Origin: an uncultured Desulfovibrio sp.
GTDB taxonomy: Bacteria; Desulfobacterota; Desulfovibrionia; Desulfovibrionales; Desulfovibrionaceae
DNA length: 27,919 nucleotides
Direction of reading: 5' to 3'
Assembly (NCBI GenBank): GCA_937926875.1
Contig: CALBAX010000068.1
Span: 1-27,919 of the forward strand
In this document: positions 8,253 through 15,701 of the stretch, in pieces
How the letters are laid out: every line of letters starts with the position of its first letter
Position numbering within the stretch: position 1 is the first letter of the stretch
The notes under the pieces: model-generated
What the model was told of the DNA's origin: nothing
Seen by the model: only the letters and a program-made list of their open reading frames with translations
Databases searched by the model: none
Position numbers and translations under genes: made by a program

Positions 8253-9086
8253 TTACTTGCGGCCGGTGGGGATGTAGCCGCTCTTTTCGATGATGGCGCT
8301 GCCTTCAGGCGAGTAGATGTAGTCGATGAAGGCCTTGGTCAGACCGGACGGTGCCCCCTTGGTGTTCATGTAGAGCAGGCGGGTCAGGGTGTAAGCGCCG
8401 GAGGCGGCATTTTCCTGCGAGGGGACCATCTTGTCGAAGGTCAGGGCAGCCACGCTCTTGTCCACATGGCCGATGCCCACATAGCCGATTCCCAGCTTGT
8501 CCTGGCCGATGGCCGTTTTCATGGCGCCATTGGAGTTCACCACATTGGCGGAAGCCACGATGGGGCCTTTCTTCAGGGCCTTTTCCACAAAGACTTCGCG
8601 GGTGCCGCTGCCGTCTTCACGGGTGTAGACCGTGATGGGGGCATCCGCGCCGCCCAGGGCCTTCCAGTTGGTGATCTTGCCGGCAAAGATGTCCTGGGCC
8701 TGCTGGGCCGTGATGGCCCGCACCTTGTTGGCAGGGTTGACCACCAGGGCCACACCGTCGATGGCGAAGGGGAAGCTCTGCAGGCCGTACTTGGCGATCT
8801 CTTTTTCCTTGAGGGCGCGGCCGGTATTGCCGATCTGCACCAGGCCTTCGCCCACCTGCTGCACGCCCACACCGGAGCCGCCGCCGGCCACGGTGATGCG
8901 GATATCGGGATTGACGGTCATGATGTTCTTGGCAGCGCCTTTCATGACCGGGATGTGAGCCGTGCCGCCGGCGATATCAAGCGTGCCGGAAAGCCCCTTG
9001 AAGCTGTCCAGCGGGGCGGCATGGGACGTCATGGCAAAGATCAGGCCCGCCATCAGGGCAGGCAGCAGGAAACGGCAGGTTTTCAT
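8253..9086 (-). CDS. pstS: Periplasmic phosphate-binding protein PstS
   Basis: The ATG at 9084-9086 was chosen because it has an AGAGGT ribosome site and opens a clean signal peptide (MKTCRFLLPALMAGLIFAM, cleavage after SHAA). The 277-residue product delivers phosphate to the PstCA-PstB transporter. Family signs are the glycine-rich GGGSGVGVQQVGEG near residue 75-90, DIFAGKITNWKALGG, the phosphate-contacting REDGSGTREVF, and the C-terminal DYIYSPEGSAIIEKSGYIP. It is the short PstS type common outside the enterobacteria. It is first in the transcript, preceded by a long leader and a candidate promoter. Confidence 0.93.
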   Translation of the reverse strand: MKTCRFLLPALMAGLIFAMTSHAAPLDSFKGLSGTLDIAGGTAHIPVMKGAAKNIMTVNPDIRITVAGGGSGVGVQQVGEGLVQIGNTGRALKEKEIAKYGLQSFPFAIDGVALVVNPANKVRAITAQQAQDIFAGKITNWKALGGADAPITVYTREDGSGTREVFVEKALKKGPIVASANVVNSNGAMKTAIGQDKLGIGYVGIGHVDKSVAALTFDKMVPSQENAASGAYTLTRLLYMNTKGAPSGLTKAFIDYIYSPEGSAIIEKSGYIPTGRK

Positions 9087-9482
9087 GATGACCTCTCGTA
9101 CGGAAAATGTGGGCTGTTGCAGGAACAGCGGGAAACGCGCCGGGCGCGTCGCCTCGAACCGGGAACACCGGCAGAGGACAGGTACGTGTGCGCGGTCCAG
9201 GACCACAGCAGCACGCCCCGAAAGCATATCGGGACACATCATCCAGGAAAGGTGCAGGAAAGCGGCAGGCAGGCGATGCTGGGCAGCATCTTATCTCGGC
9301 GGCATCGCCCGGGAAGGTCTTGCGCTGTCTGGGAGCCGCCAGGACCGTCCGTTTCCGGCACACATGCCTGAACGCACAGATCTCCCCACGGGAGTCCGGC
9401 GCATGCGTCAGCAGAAACGGATATGCATGGTGACCTCCAGCCATTGCCGCCCAAAGGCGGCGGTGTTCACAAGAATGTCCCA
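9087..9482 (-). other. Gene-free leader region upstream of pstS
   Basis: About 390 bases lie between the candidate pst promoter and the pstS start, with no coding frame that has a ribosome site and family resemblance. Near its promoter end a 6-bp hairpin (9446-9451 with 9456-9461) can form in the transcript. I see no recognisable riboswitch and no clear Pho-box repeat. Confidence 0.4.
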
Positions 9483-9511
9483 ACTGTAAGAAGAAAGGAA
9501 GGCGGGGTCAA
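9483..9511 (-). promoter_or_regulatory. Candidate promoter for the pst genes
   Basis: On the minus strand TTGACC (9506-9511) and TACAGT (9483-9488) are separated by 17 bases, a good housekeeping-sigma spacing. It points toward pstS and would leave a leader of about 390 bases. Sequence-only prediction. Confidence 0.45.
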
Positions 9512-9540
9512 TACGATGCACCGCATACGGCAACCCATTC

Positions 9541-9570
9541 TTGCCTTGGAGCGGGGAGCATGACTATAGT
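9541..9570 (+). promoter_or_regulatory. Candidate promoter for the DksA-like gene
   Basis: TTGCCT (9541-9546) and TATAGT (9565-9570) are 18 bases apart on the plus strand. They sit about 65 bases before the DksA-like start and back-to-back with the candidate pst promoter. Confidence 0.45.
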
Positions 9571-9636
9571 CTGTCCCCGTTGCCGCAAGACGGAGAAGCA
9601 GCGGGACTGCTGCGCAACATATTGGGGAGGTGCACC

Positions 9637-9903
9637 ATGGCGGTAGGCTGGGCGGGCGACAATGCCGTACAGGAGCAGATCCAGGATTCCATAGCTGACG
9701 AGGTACGGCGGGCCAGGGCCTGCCTGCCCCGGGGAGAGAGCCGTGCCTTTTGCGAGGAATGCGGCGAACCCATCCCCGAAGCCCGCCGGCGGGCCCTGCC
9801 CGGTGTGCGGCTGTGCCTGGAATGCCAGCAGGAAGCCGACAAAGAGCAGCACGCCGTGCATCTGTACAACCGCAAAGGCAGCAAGGACAGCCAGCTGCGC
9901 TGA
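9637..9903 (+). CDS. DksA/TraR-family C4 zinc-finger protein
   Basis: The ATG at 9637 follows a strong GGGGAGG ribosome site; a longer in-frame extension to 9541 lacks one. The 88-residue product has a short helical N-terminus and a four-cysteine zinc finger: CEEC at 39-42 and CLEC at 60-63, with the GEPIPEARRRALPGVRLC spacing typical of small TraR/YbiI-like members. It lacks the long coiled coil of full DksA. Relatives bind RNA polymerase through the secondary channel; a role in transcription control is therefore likely but not demonstrated. The exporter gene starts 26 bases downstream. Confidence 0.88.
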   Translation: MAVGWAGDNAVQEQIQDSIADEVRRARACLPRGESRAFCEECGEPIPEARRRALPGVRLCLECQQEADKEQHAVHLYNRKGSKDSQLR

Positions 9904-9929
9904 TCCTGAGCAAGAACAAGGAAGATCAT

Positions 9930-10859
9930 ATGTCGGGCTTGTTGTCGCGCCTGCGGGCGCGCATCCCCCTGGAGGAAGGATCTCTGGTCCTGATCACCAT
10001 GATCTGGGGCGCCACCTTCATCATCATCCGCAGTGCCCTGGAGGCCACGGGGCCCTTCTTTTTCGTGGGCGTGCGTTTCGCGTTTGCTGCCCTGGCCCTG
10101 ACCCTGTTCTCCCTGCCGTTGCTCAAGGACTTCACCTGGCGGGAAGTCTGGGCGGGCATGGGCATCGGCCTGTGCATCTTTGGCGGCTATGCCTTGCAGA
10201 CCTGCGGTCTCCAGACCATCACGGCCAGCAAATCGGCCTTCATCACGGCCTTCTATGTGCCGCTGGTGCCCCTGTTGCAATGGCTGGTCATGAAGCGTCC
10301 GCCACATTTGATGGCCTGGGTGGGCATCGCCCTGGCCTTCCCCGGCGTCCTGCTGCTGTCCGGGCCCGATGACAGCAGCGCGGGCTTTGGCCGGGGCGAG
10401 ATGCTGACGGCCATCAGCGCGCTGGCCATCGCCATGGAGATCATCCTCATCGGTCTGGTGGCCCGCAGCGTCAATGCCCGGCGTGTCACCATCGTGCAGG
10501 TGCTCATGGCCTCTTTGCTCAGTTTTGCCACCATGCCCCTGGTGGGCGAGAGCGTGCCGCCGCCTTCCTGGCTGGTGCTGGGCAGCGCCTTTGCCCTGGG
10601 CGTCTCCACCGCGGGCATCCAGTACGCCATCAACTGGGCGCAGAAAAAAGTCTCGCCCACCCGCGCCACGCTCATCTACTCCTGTGAACCGGTCTGGGCA
10701 GGCATCTTCGGCCGCATGGCCGGGGAACGCCTGCCGGGGCTGGCGCTGCTGGGCGGGGCCATGATCCTGGCCGGGGTGCTGGTCAGCGAGCTGAACCCGT
10801 GCAGCCGGAAAAAAAAGAAGGGCGCGGCACAGAAAGATCAGGATGTCCACAGCTCCTAG
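9930..10859 (+). CDS. EamA-family (DMT superfamily) transporter
   Basis: Start chosen at the ATG preceded by AAGGAAG. The 309-residue inner-membrane protein has about ten hydrophobic helices arranged as two EamA halves; diagnostic stretches are MIWGATFIIIRSALE near the N-terminus and YSCEPVWAGIFGRMAGERL before the last two helices. Family members export amino acids or other small metabolites; the substrate cannot be read from sequence. The C-terminus is a lysine-rich cytoplasmic tail encoded partly by an A8 run. It is 26 bases behind the zinc-finger gene and probably shares its transcript. Confidence 0.88.
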   Translation: MSGLLSRLRARIPLEEGSLVLITMIWGATFIIIRSALEATGPFFFVGVRFAFAALALTLFSLPLLKDFTWREVWAGMGIGLCIFGGYALQTCGLQTITASKSAFITAFYVPLVPLLQWLVMKRPPHLMAWVGIALAFPGVLLLSGPDDSSAGFGRGEMLTAISALAIAMEIILIGLVARSVNARRVTIVQVLMASLLSFATMPLVGESVPPPSWLVLGSAFALGVSTAGIQYAINWAQKKVSPTRATLIYSCEPVWAGIFGRMAGERLPGLALLGGAMILAGVLVSELNPCSRKKKKGAAQKDQDVHSS

Positions 10860-11128
10860 CAGGGATGCCGGCCCGAAGGCGGCAGCAGGCTATAGCCATG
10901 CAGGATGAAAGGGGATACCATCCAGGCAGCCCGAAGTTCCACCTCTTCAGCGCATGATGAGTTTGGACGTCTGGTCCGGTCTGCTCCGCGTGCCTGGGGG
11001 CAGCCGCTTGCGGTGTGGCTGCCGTACTGCCATCGTTTTTCGGAGAAGGGCACCGGCATGGCGGGCCAGGAAAGGGGCTCGCGGGCGCATAGGGGATCGC
11101 CACCGGCAATGGAGACAAGGGGGGCACG

Positions 11129-12139
11129 ATGCAGCATGCCTCTTTGACAGACGATGCGAAAAAAAAGAAAATCGCGGAACTGACGCGTCTTTTTTTGCAT
11201 AAGCACTACTGCGAGAACGATACGGAGCTCCTGCTCTCCCACCTTGACGATGCCTTCAGCTGGTTCGGTGCCGGGGAGCATGAGTATGCCGTCGATCCGG
11301 CGACCGTCATCAGGACGTTCCGGGCATTCGCGGGCAAGGTGCCCCGTTGCGAGATAGGCGAAGAGCAGTACGACGTCATCCAGCCCATGCCGGACCTGTT
11401 CATCTGTACGGGCATGCTCTGGGTCGCCACCGCTCCGGATTCCGGCATCTGCCTGCGCGTCCACCAGCGCATCACGACCGTTTTCCGCTGGACGGCGCAG
11501 GGGCCCCGCTGCTGTCATCTCCACCTTTCCAACCCTTACAGCGAGATGGACGCGAGCGACAGCGGCTTTCCTGAAAAAATGGCTGAGGAGTCCCGCCGCT
11601 ATCTCCGGGAGCAGATCGAGCTCCAGAAAAGGAAGATCGCCGAGCAGCACGACGTCATTGCCCAGATGTATGTGGAAGATCTTTCCACCGGGCTGTACAA
11701 CAGGAACAGGTACAACCAGGTCTGTGACTCCCTGTCCGGAAAGGATTGCGGCAGCCTGGGCATCGCCTACTTCGATCTGAACGGCCTGAAGAAGATCAAC
11801 GATCTCCAGGGGCATCAGGCTGGTGATGCCCTCATCCGCCGCACAGCGGAGTGCCTCCTCCAGGCATTTGGCAAAAAGGGCTATCGCATAGGCGGTGACG
11901 AGTTCATCGTCATCGACCACGAATCCGGCCGGGAGACCTTCCTTGCCTGTGTCCGTGAAGCCCTCCGGGCCATGGAGGAAAGTCATATCTCCATCTCCTG
12001 CGGCATTTCCTGGCGTGCCGAGCAGGGCAATATCGACGAGCAGATCAACGAAGCTGACAAAAGGATGTACCTGGCCAAGCGGGACTTCTATGCCTGCAAA
12101 GGACATGACCGCAGGCACTGCTGGCCGGGACAGGATTGA
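11129..12139 (+). CDS. GGDEF-domain protein with SnoaL-like N-terminus
   Basis: The 336-residue product starts at an ATG behind a purine-rich ACAAGGGGGG site. Residues about 1-135 look like a SnoaL/NTF2-type sensory fold (DDAFSWFGAGEHEYAVDP; LRVHQRITTVFRW). A short coiled coil (EQIELQKRKIAEQHD) leads to a diguanylate cyclase domain beginning DLSTGLYNRNRY. The active loop is intact: GGDEF at residues 255-259, so it probably makes cyclic di-GMP. The product-inhibition RxxD site expected just upstream is absent (GKKGYRI there), suggesting it lacks that feedback. No membrane segment is visible, so it should be cytosolic. The 269 bases upstream hold no gene I can support. Confidence 0.88.
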   Translation: MQHASLTDDAKKKKIAELTRLFLHKHYCENDTELLLSHLDDAFSWFGAGEHEYAVDPATVIRTFRAFAGKVPRCEIGEEQYDVIQPMPDLFICTGMLWVATAPDSGICLRVHQRITTVFRWTAQGPRCCHLHLSNPYSEMDASDSGFPEKMAEESRRYLREQIELQKRKIAEQHDVIAQMYVEDLSTGLYNRNRYNQVCDSLSGKDCGSLGIAYFDLNGLKKINDLQGHQAGDALIRRTAECLLQAFGKKGYRIGGDEFIVIDHESGRETFLACVREALRAMEESHISISCGISWRAEQGNIDEQINEADKRMYLAKRDFYACKGHDRRHCWPGQD

Positions 12140-12262
12140 CCTGTGGTTCTTTTACCCGGCGCAGGGCATGGCTGCCCGAGAGGCCGCTGCGTTTTTGCAT
12201 GGCGGCGGATGCGTCTTCTCTGGCGTCCTTCCATATTTCTGAAAAATTCTTTTGCGAAACGC

Positions 12263-12291
12263 TTGACTCCGTGAGCTGTTTTCTATACATA
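12263..12291 (+). promoter_or_regulatory. Promoter of the tRNA-Arg gene
   Basis: TTGACT at 12263-12268 is followed by the AT-rich TATACATA at 12284-12291, giving a 15- to 17-base spacer depending on the -10 register. It ends about a dozen bases before the tRNA. Confidence 0.65.
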
Positions 12292-12303
12292 GCTTTTCAC
12301 GAC

Positions 12304-12380
12304 GCGCTCGTAGCTCAGCTGGATAGAGCAACAGGCTACGAACCTGTAGGCCAGGAGTTCGAATCTCTTCGGGCGCACCA
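12304..12380 (+). tRNA. tRNA-Arg (anticodon ACG)
   Basis: A full 77-base cloverleaf can be folded: acceptor GCGCTCG with CGGGCGC (one G-U), D stem GCTC/GAGC, anticodon stem ACAGG/CCTGT around loop CTACGAA giving ACG, and T stem AGGAG/CTCTT around TTCGAAT. The CCA end is encoded at 12378-12380. The ACG anticodon, read as ICG after deamination, decodes CGN arginine codons that are abundant in this GC-rich sequence. Confidence 0.96.
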
Positions 12381-12390
12381 TGCAAATTCA

Positions 12391-12419
12391 GGCGACCAGT
12401 TCTACTGGTCGCCTTTTTT
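12391..12419 (+). terminator. Terminator of the tRNA-Arg gene
   Basis: A perfect 10-bp stem (12391-12400 with 12404-12413) with a three-base loop is followed directly by six T. It lies ten bases after the tRNA. Confidence 0.9.
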
Positions 12420-12613
12420 GCTATGTGCAGGGAATTTTCTGGCGGTCTGCATCAATGCGTCCACTATGCCACATGGCGAAGTGCTGCAAAGCATCTTCCG
12501 GGGGCCTCCTGCCGGGCATCTTTTCAGTCTTCTGGCTCTGTGCTACAAGGCAAACGCCGGCCCGGGCCCGTCTTCCCGGACAGGCCCGGCCGTTTGGCCC
12601 AGCCCCCCGTAAC

Positions 12614-12625
12614 GTGCGTACGCAC
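12614..12625. promoter_or_regulatory. Perfect 12-base palindrome, possible operator
   Basis: GTGCGTACGCAC is its own reverse complement and ends five bases before the AAGGAGG ribosome site of the small winged-helix gene. A position this close to a DNA-binding protein's own gene suggests an autoregulatory operator; that is inference. Confidence 0.4.
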
Positions 12626-12647
12626 ATCCCAAGGAGGAACACAGCCC

Positions 12648-12821
12648 ATGGAAAACAAAGTACTGGAAGTCCTGGTCAATGCCGGAAAGCCCCTGCGTCC
12701 TGGCGACATCGCCAAGGAGCTGGGTGTGGATTCCAAGGAAGTCAGCAAGGCCATTGCCGAACTGAAGAAGGAAGGCAAGGTCATGTCGCCCAAGCGTTGC
12801 TACTACGCTCCGGCGGAATAA
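12648..12821 (+). CDS. Small winged helix-turn-helix protein (57 residues)
   Basis: An ATG with a textbook AAGGAGG site opens a 57-residue frame that is almost entirely one winged-helix DNA-binding fold: KPLRPGDIAKELG as helix 1-2, the recognition helix SKEVSKAIAELKKEG, and a wing KVMSPKRCYYAP. There is no effector or dimerisation domain. It resembles the DNA-binding core of MarR/Z-alpha-like proteins. Its targets are unknown. It stands alone between the tRNA and a convergent gene set, with its own palindrome upstream and terminator downstream. Confidence 0.85.
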   Translation: MENKVLEVLVNAGKPLRPGDIAKELGVDSKEVSKAIAELKKEGKVMSPKRCYYAPAE

Positions 12822-12842
12822 TCTCCCGCAGCGGCGAGAGGA

Positions 12843-12872
12843 AAAGGGCGGGCCCGAAAGGGTCCGCCCTTT
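12843..12872. terminator. Bidirectional terminator between the winged-helix gene and plsC
   Basis: A 13-bp stem with one G-T pair (12843-12855 with 12860-12872) is capped by a GAAA loop. A-rich and T-rich flanks on the two sides suit termination of both converging transcripts. Confidence 0.8.
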
Positions 12873-12906
12873 GTGTATCGCATCCCTTGGCCACAGAGGC
12901 CGCAAG

Positions 12907-13728
12907 CTAGGCGTTGACACCGTCCTCCTTGCGCCAGCGGGCCAGATGGGAACTGATGAAATCGCAGATGAAAGCCTGCTCCTCGCGGCCGTTGCCGTGG
13001 ATGTCCATGGGCGCGGCGAACTTGTACCGCACCGGCAGGCCGCTTTTGATGGGGCCAAGTTCCTTGAGCTTTTTCCCCGTGCCCCAGGCATCGGTCTTGA
13101 GGGCCAGCGGCACCACGGGCACACCGGCCTTGCGGGCCAGCTTGACCCCGATGGTATTGAAGTGCTGGGGATCGAAATCCGGGGTGCGGGTGCTCTGGGG
13201 GAAGACGATGATGGATATGCCTTTCTTCAGGCGCTCCACGCCGCCTTCCAGTACGGCCGTCAGGTCTTCGCGGGGATTGGTGCGGCCCACCACGATGGGG
13301 TCGCGGGAACGCATGACGGCCCCGAAGAAGGGCAGGGAGACCAGGCTCTTCTTCATCACGAAGGTCACGGCACGGTGGGGCCGGATGATGCCGGGCAGCA
13401 TGAAAGTCTCCAGCGTGCTCATGTGGTTGGCCACGAAGACGCAGGGGCCGCGCGTGGCGGAGATGTTCTCCATGCCTTCGATGCTCACCGGGCAGCCCAC
13501 GCGCTCGATGAGCTCCGTCACACGCAGGCTGGCGTGGACCCAGGCACTGTCGTCACACAGTCCTTTGGCGGCCCTGCGGCACAGCCAGAACACGGGGCCC
13601 GCCAGCAGGCTGCTGTAGAATCTCAGGGCCGGGAAGCGGGCAGGGGCGCCCAGCTGCGGGGCCGTGCTGACATAGGTGGAAAGATCGCCGAACGGGGCCT
13701 CTACGACCCCTTCTTGATATTGCTGCAT
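12907..13728 (-). CDS. plsC: 1-acyl-glycerol-3-phosphate acyltransferase-like protein
   Basis: This 273-residue protein has the LPLAT fold that transfers an acyl chain to lysophosphatidic acid or a related acceptor at the membrane. The first catalytic block is NHMSTLE (H102, E107), an HX4E version of the usual HX4D. The second block is FPQSTRT (176-182) where most members have FPEGTRS. The block VPVVPLAL follows. A hydrophobic segment around 40-55 may bind the membrane. Its ATG overlaps the rarA stop by one base (TGATG), so translation is coupled. The variant motifs make the exact acceptor uncertain; it may be a lysophospholipid acyltransferase other than the main PlsC. Confidence 0.82.
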   Translation of the reverse strand: MQQYQEGVVEAPFGDLSTYVSTAPQLGAPARFPALRFYSSLLAGPVFWLCRRAAKGLCDDSAWVHASLRVTELIERVGCPVSIEGMENISATRGPCVFVANHMSTLETFMLPGIIRPHRAVTFVMKKSLVSLPFFGAVMRSRDPIVVGRTNPREDLTAVLEGGVERLKKGISIIVFPQSTRTPDFDPQHFNTIGVKLARKAGVPVVPLALKTDAWGTGKKLKELGPIKSGLPVRYKFAAPMDIHGNGREEQAFICDFISSHLARWRKEDGVNA

Positions 13729-14954
13729 CAGGATTCTTCCGTTTTTCTGATTTTATGGATCTTGCGCCACCACTGGCTCAGGCGGGCTTCGTCGCCCATG
13801 TCGCGGGGCTGGTAAAAGCGTCGACCCACGAGCTCGGCGGGCAGGTAGTCCTGCTCCACCCAGCCGTCGGGGTAGTTGTGGGGATATTTGTATTCCTTGC
13901 CGTAGCCCCATTCCTTTTGCAGCTGCGTGCTGGCATTGCGCAGGTGCAGGGGCACGGGCCGCGCTCCGTTGTATTTGACCTCGCGGGCGGCGGTCAGATA
14001 GGCGGCGTAGCTGCTGTTGCTCTTGCGGGCCAGGGCCAGATAGACCACGGTCTCGGCCAGCGGGATGAAGCCCTCGGGCATGCCCACGAATTCCACGGCC
14101 TGCTGGCAGGAGACGGCCAGGGGCAGGGCATTGGGGTCGGCCAGACCCACGTCCTCCGAGGCGGAGAGGATGAGGCGGCGGCAGATGAAGCGCGGGTCCT
14201 CGCCACCTTCCAGCAGGCAGGCCAGATAATACAGGGCCGCGTCGGGATCGCTGCCGCGGATGGACTTGATGAGGGCCGAGGCCAGCTCGTAATGGCTGTC
14301 CCCGTCCTTGTCATGGCGCATCATGACCTCGGGCAGGGCGGACTTCAACTGCTCGGGCTCGCGCATCTCCGCGGGCAGGGAGGCGGCGTATTCCACCAGG
14401 TTGAGCAGGGTACGGGCATCCCCGTGGGCCGCGGCGGTGATGATGTCCAGCACCTCGTCGTCAAGCGTCACGCCCGCCTGTTCGGCGCCGCGCCGGGCCA
14501 GTTCCATCAGTTCCGAGCGTCCCAGGGGGCGCAGGCGCAGCACGTGCAGGCGCGAGAGCAATTGCCGGGTGACGCTGAACGACGGGTTTTCCGTGGTGGT
14601 GGCCAGCAGGGTCAGCTCGCCAGATTCCACCAGCGGCAGGAAGAAGTCCTGCTGCGCCTTGGAAAAACGGTGCAGCTCGTCGAGCACCAGAATCTCTATG
14701 CCGTTGAGGGAGCGGCGCAGGTGCTGCAAGCCTGCCTCCGGTGCGCTGAGGCGCAGATAAGGGCGCTTGCGGGAGCGCGCCAGCAGCAGGGCCAGCGTGG
14801 ACTTGCCGCAGCCCGGCGGGCCGAAAAGCAGCAGGCTGGGCAGGCGCTCCGCCGCCATGAGCGATTTGAGGCGGCTTGCCAGATGGCTCTGTCCGAGAAA
14901 AAGATCGGGATCATCGGGGCGCATGCGCTCCGGCAGGGGCTTCTGTGCGGTCAT
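13728..14954 (-). CDS. rarA: Replication-associated recombination protein RarA (MgsA)
   Basis: This 408-residue AAA+ ATPase acts at stalled replication forks. Walker A is GPPGCGKST (45-53), Walker B is ILVLDELHRF with the acidic pair at 92-93, sensor 1 is ATTENPSF, and the tetramerisation region has SEDVGLADPNAL, QQAVEFVGMPEG and YLALARKSN. The C-terminal YPHNYPDGWVEQDYLP is diagnostic of the family. It starts nine bases after the rsmE stop and ends overlapping the plsC start. Confidence 0.95.
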   Translation of the reverse strand: MTAQKPLPERMRPDDPDLFLGQSHLASRLKSLMAAERLPSLLLFGPPGCGKSTLALLLARSRKRPYLRLSAPEAGLQHLRRSLNGIEILVLDELHRFSKAQQDFFLPLVESGELTLLATTTENPSFSVTRQLLSRLHVLRLRPLGRSELMELARRGAEQAGVTLDDEVLDIITAAAHGDARTLLNLVEYAASLPAEMREPEQLKSALPEVMMRHDKDGDSHYELASALIKSIRGSDPDAALYYLACLLEGGEDPRFICRRLILSASEDVGLADPNALPLAVSCQQAVEFVGMPEGFIPLAETVVYLALARKSNSSYAAYLTAAREVKYNGARPVPLHLRNASTQLQKEWGYGKEYKYPHNYPDGWVEQDYLPAELVGRRFYQPRDMGDEARLSQWWRKIHKIRKTEES

Positions 14955-14963
14955 GGCTGTCCT

Positions 14964-15701
14964 TTATCCAGCAGGATCCGCCAGATGGGAGGCCCACCAG
15001 TGCAGGCCCAGGCACAGGGTCGCGGCGGTCTCGCAGCGCAGCACCCGGGCCCCCAGGCTGACGAAGGTGAACTGCGCCGCCCGCAGGCTGTCCAGCTCCC
15101 GCTGGGAAAAGCCGCCCTCGGGACCGATGACGTACACGGTGGTACCGGGGCGTCCGGCCAGCCGGGGCGTGAGCATGCTCACGGTGTCCTGCATCTCCCA
15201 GGGCAGGATGCGGCGGTCGGCCGCGGCAGCGCGGCCGACCAGTTCGTCCACACCGCCGGTCAGGGCCTCCACCTGCGGCAGCCAGGGATTGCCGCATTGC
15301 TTGGCCCCGGCGATGAGCTGTCCCCGGCAGGCCTCGGCAGCATCGGCAGGCAGTTTGCCCTGGCTGTGGTCGCCCTGCCAGAGCCAGATGGCATGGGCGC
15401 CCAGTTCCACGGCCTTTTCCATGAAAAAGCCGCGGCGCACGGCCTTGCTGAAGGCCAGCGCCATGACGGCGCGGGATTCCGGCGCGGGGGCCATCTGCTC
15501 TTCCTGCAGGACAAGGCGGGCCTTTTTCTTGGCGGTCTCGGCGATGGCGAAACGGCCGCTGCGGCCCTGGCCGTCGAGCAGCAGGACTTCCTCGCCCGGG
15601 GCCAGGCGCAGCACCTGGACCAGATGCTTGGCTTCCTGGCCTTCCAGCCAGAGGTCATGGGCCCATTGTTCGGGAGGAAGATAAAAACGGTGCAGACTCA
15701 T
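14964..15701 (-). CDS. rsmE: 16S rRNA m3U1498 methyltransferase RsmE
   Basis: The 245-residue SPOUT-class enzyme methylates U1498 of 16S rRNA. Family marks are an N-terminal PUA-like part (HRFYLPPEQW, KHLVQVLRL), the knot region IGPEGGFSQRE around residue 190, and SLGARVLRCETAA near the C-terminus for S-adenosylmethionine binding. Its ATG overlaps the stop of the preceding unknown gene by four bases (ATGA at 15698-15701). Confidence 0.93.
   Translation of the reverse strand: MSLHRFYLPPEQWAHDLWLEGQEAKHLVQVLRLAPGEEVLLLDGQGRSGRFAIAETAKKKARLVLQEEQMAPAPESRAVMALAFSKAVRRGFFMEKAVELGAHAIWLWQGDHSQGKLPADAAEACRGQLIAGAKQCGNPWLPQVEALTGGVDELVGRAAAADRRILPWEMQDTVSMLTPRLAGRPGTTVYVIGPEGGFSQRELDSLRAAQFTFVSLGARVLRCETAATLCLGLHWWASHLADPAG

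Noticed and set aside
9087..9482. Additional N-terminal extension of PstS to 9242 or a separate small gene in the leader
   Set aside because: The extension lacks a ribosome site and would bury the signal peptide; other frames show no recognisable product.
10856..12118. Minus-strand frame opposite the GGDEF gene
   Set aside because: The plus strand has an intact GGDEF domain and ribosome site; the minus product has neither.
12304..12380. tRNA-Arg as an integration site of a mobile element
   Set aside because: No integrase, no repeated tRNA 3' end and no compositional shift is visible on either side.
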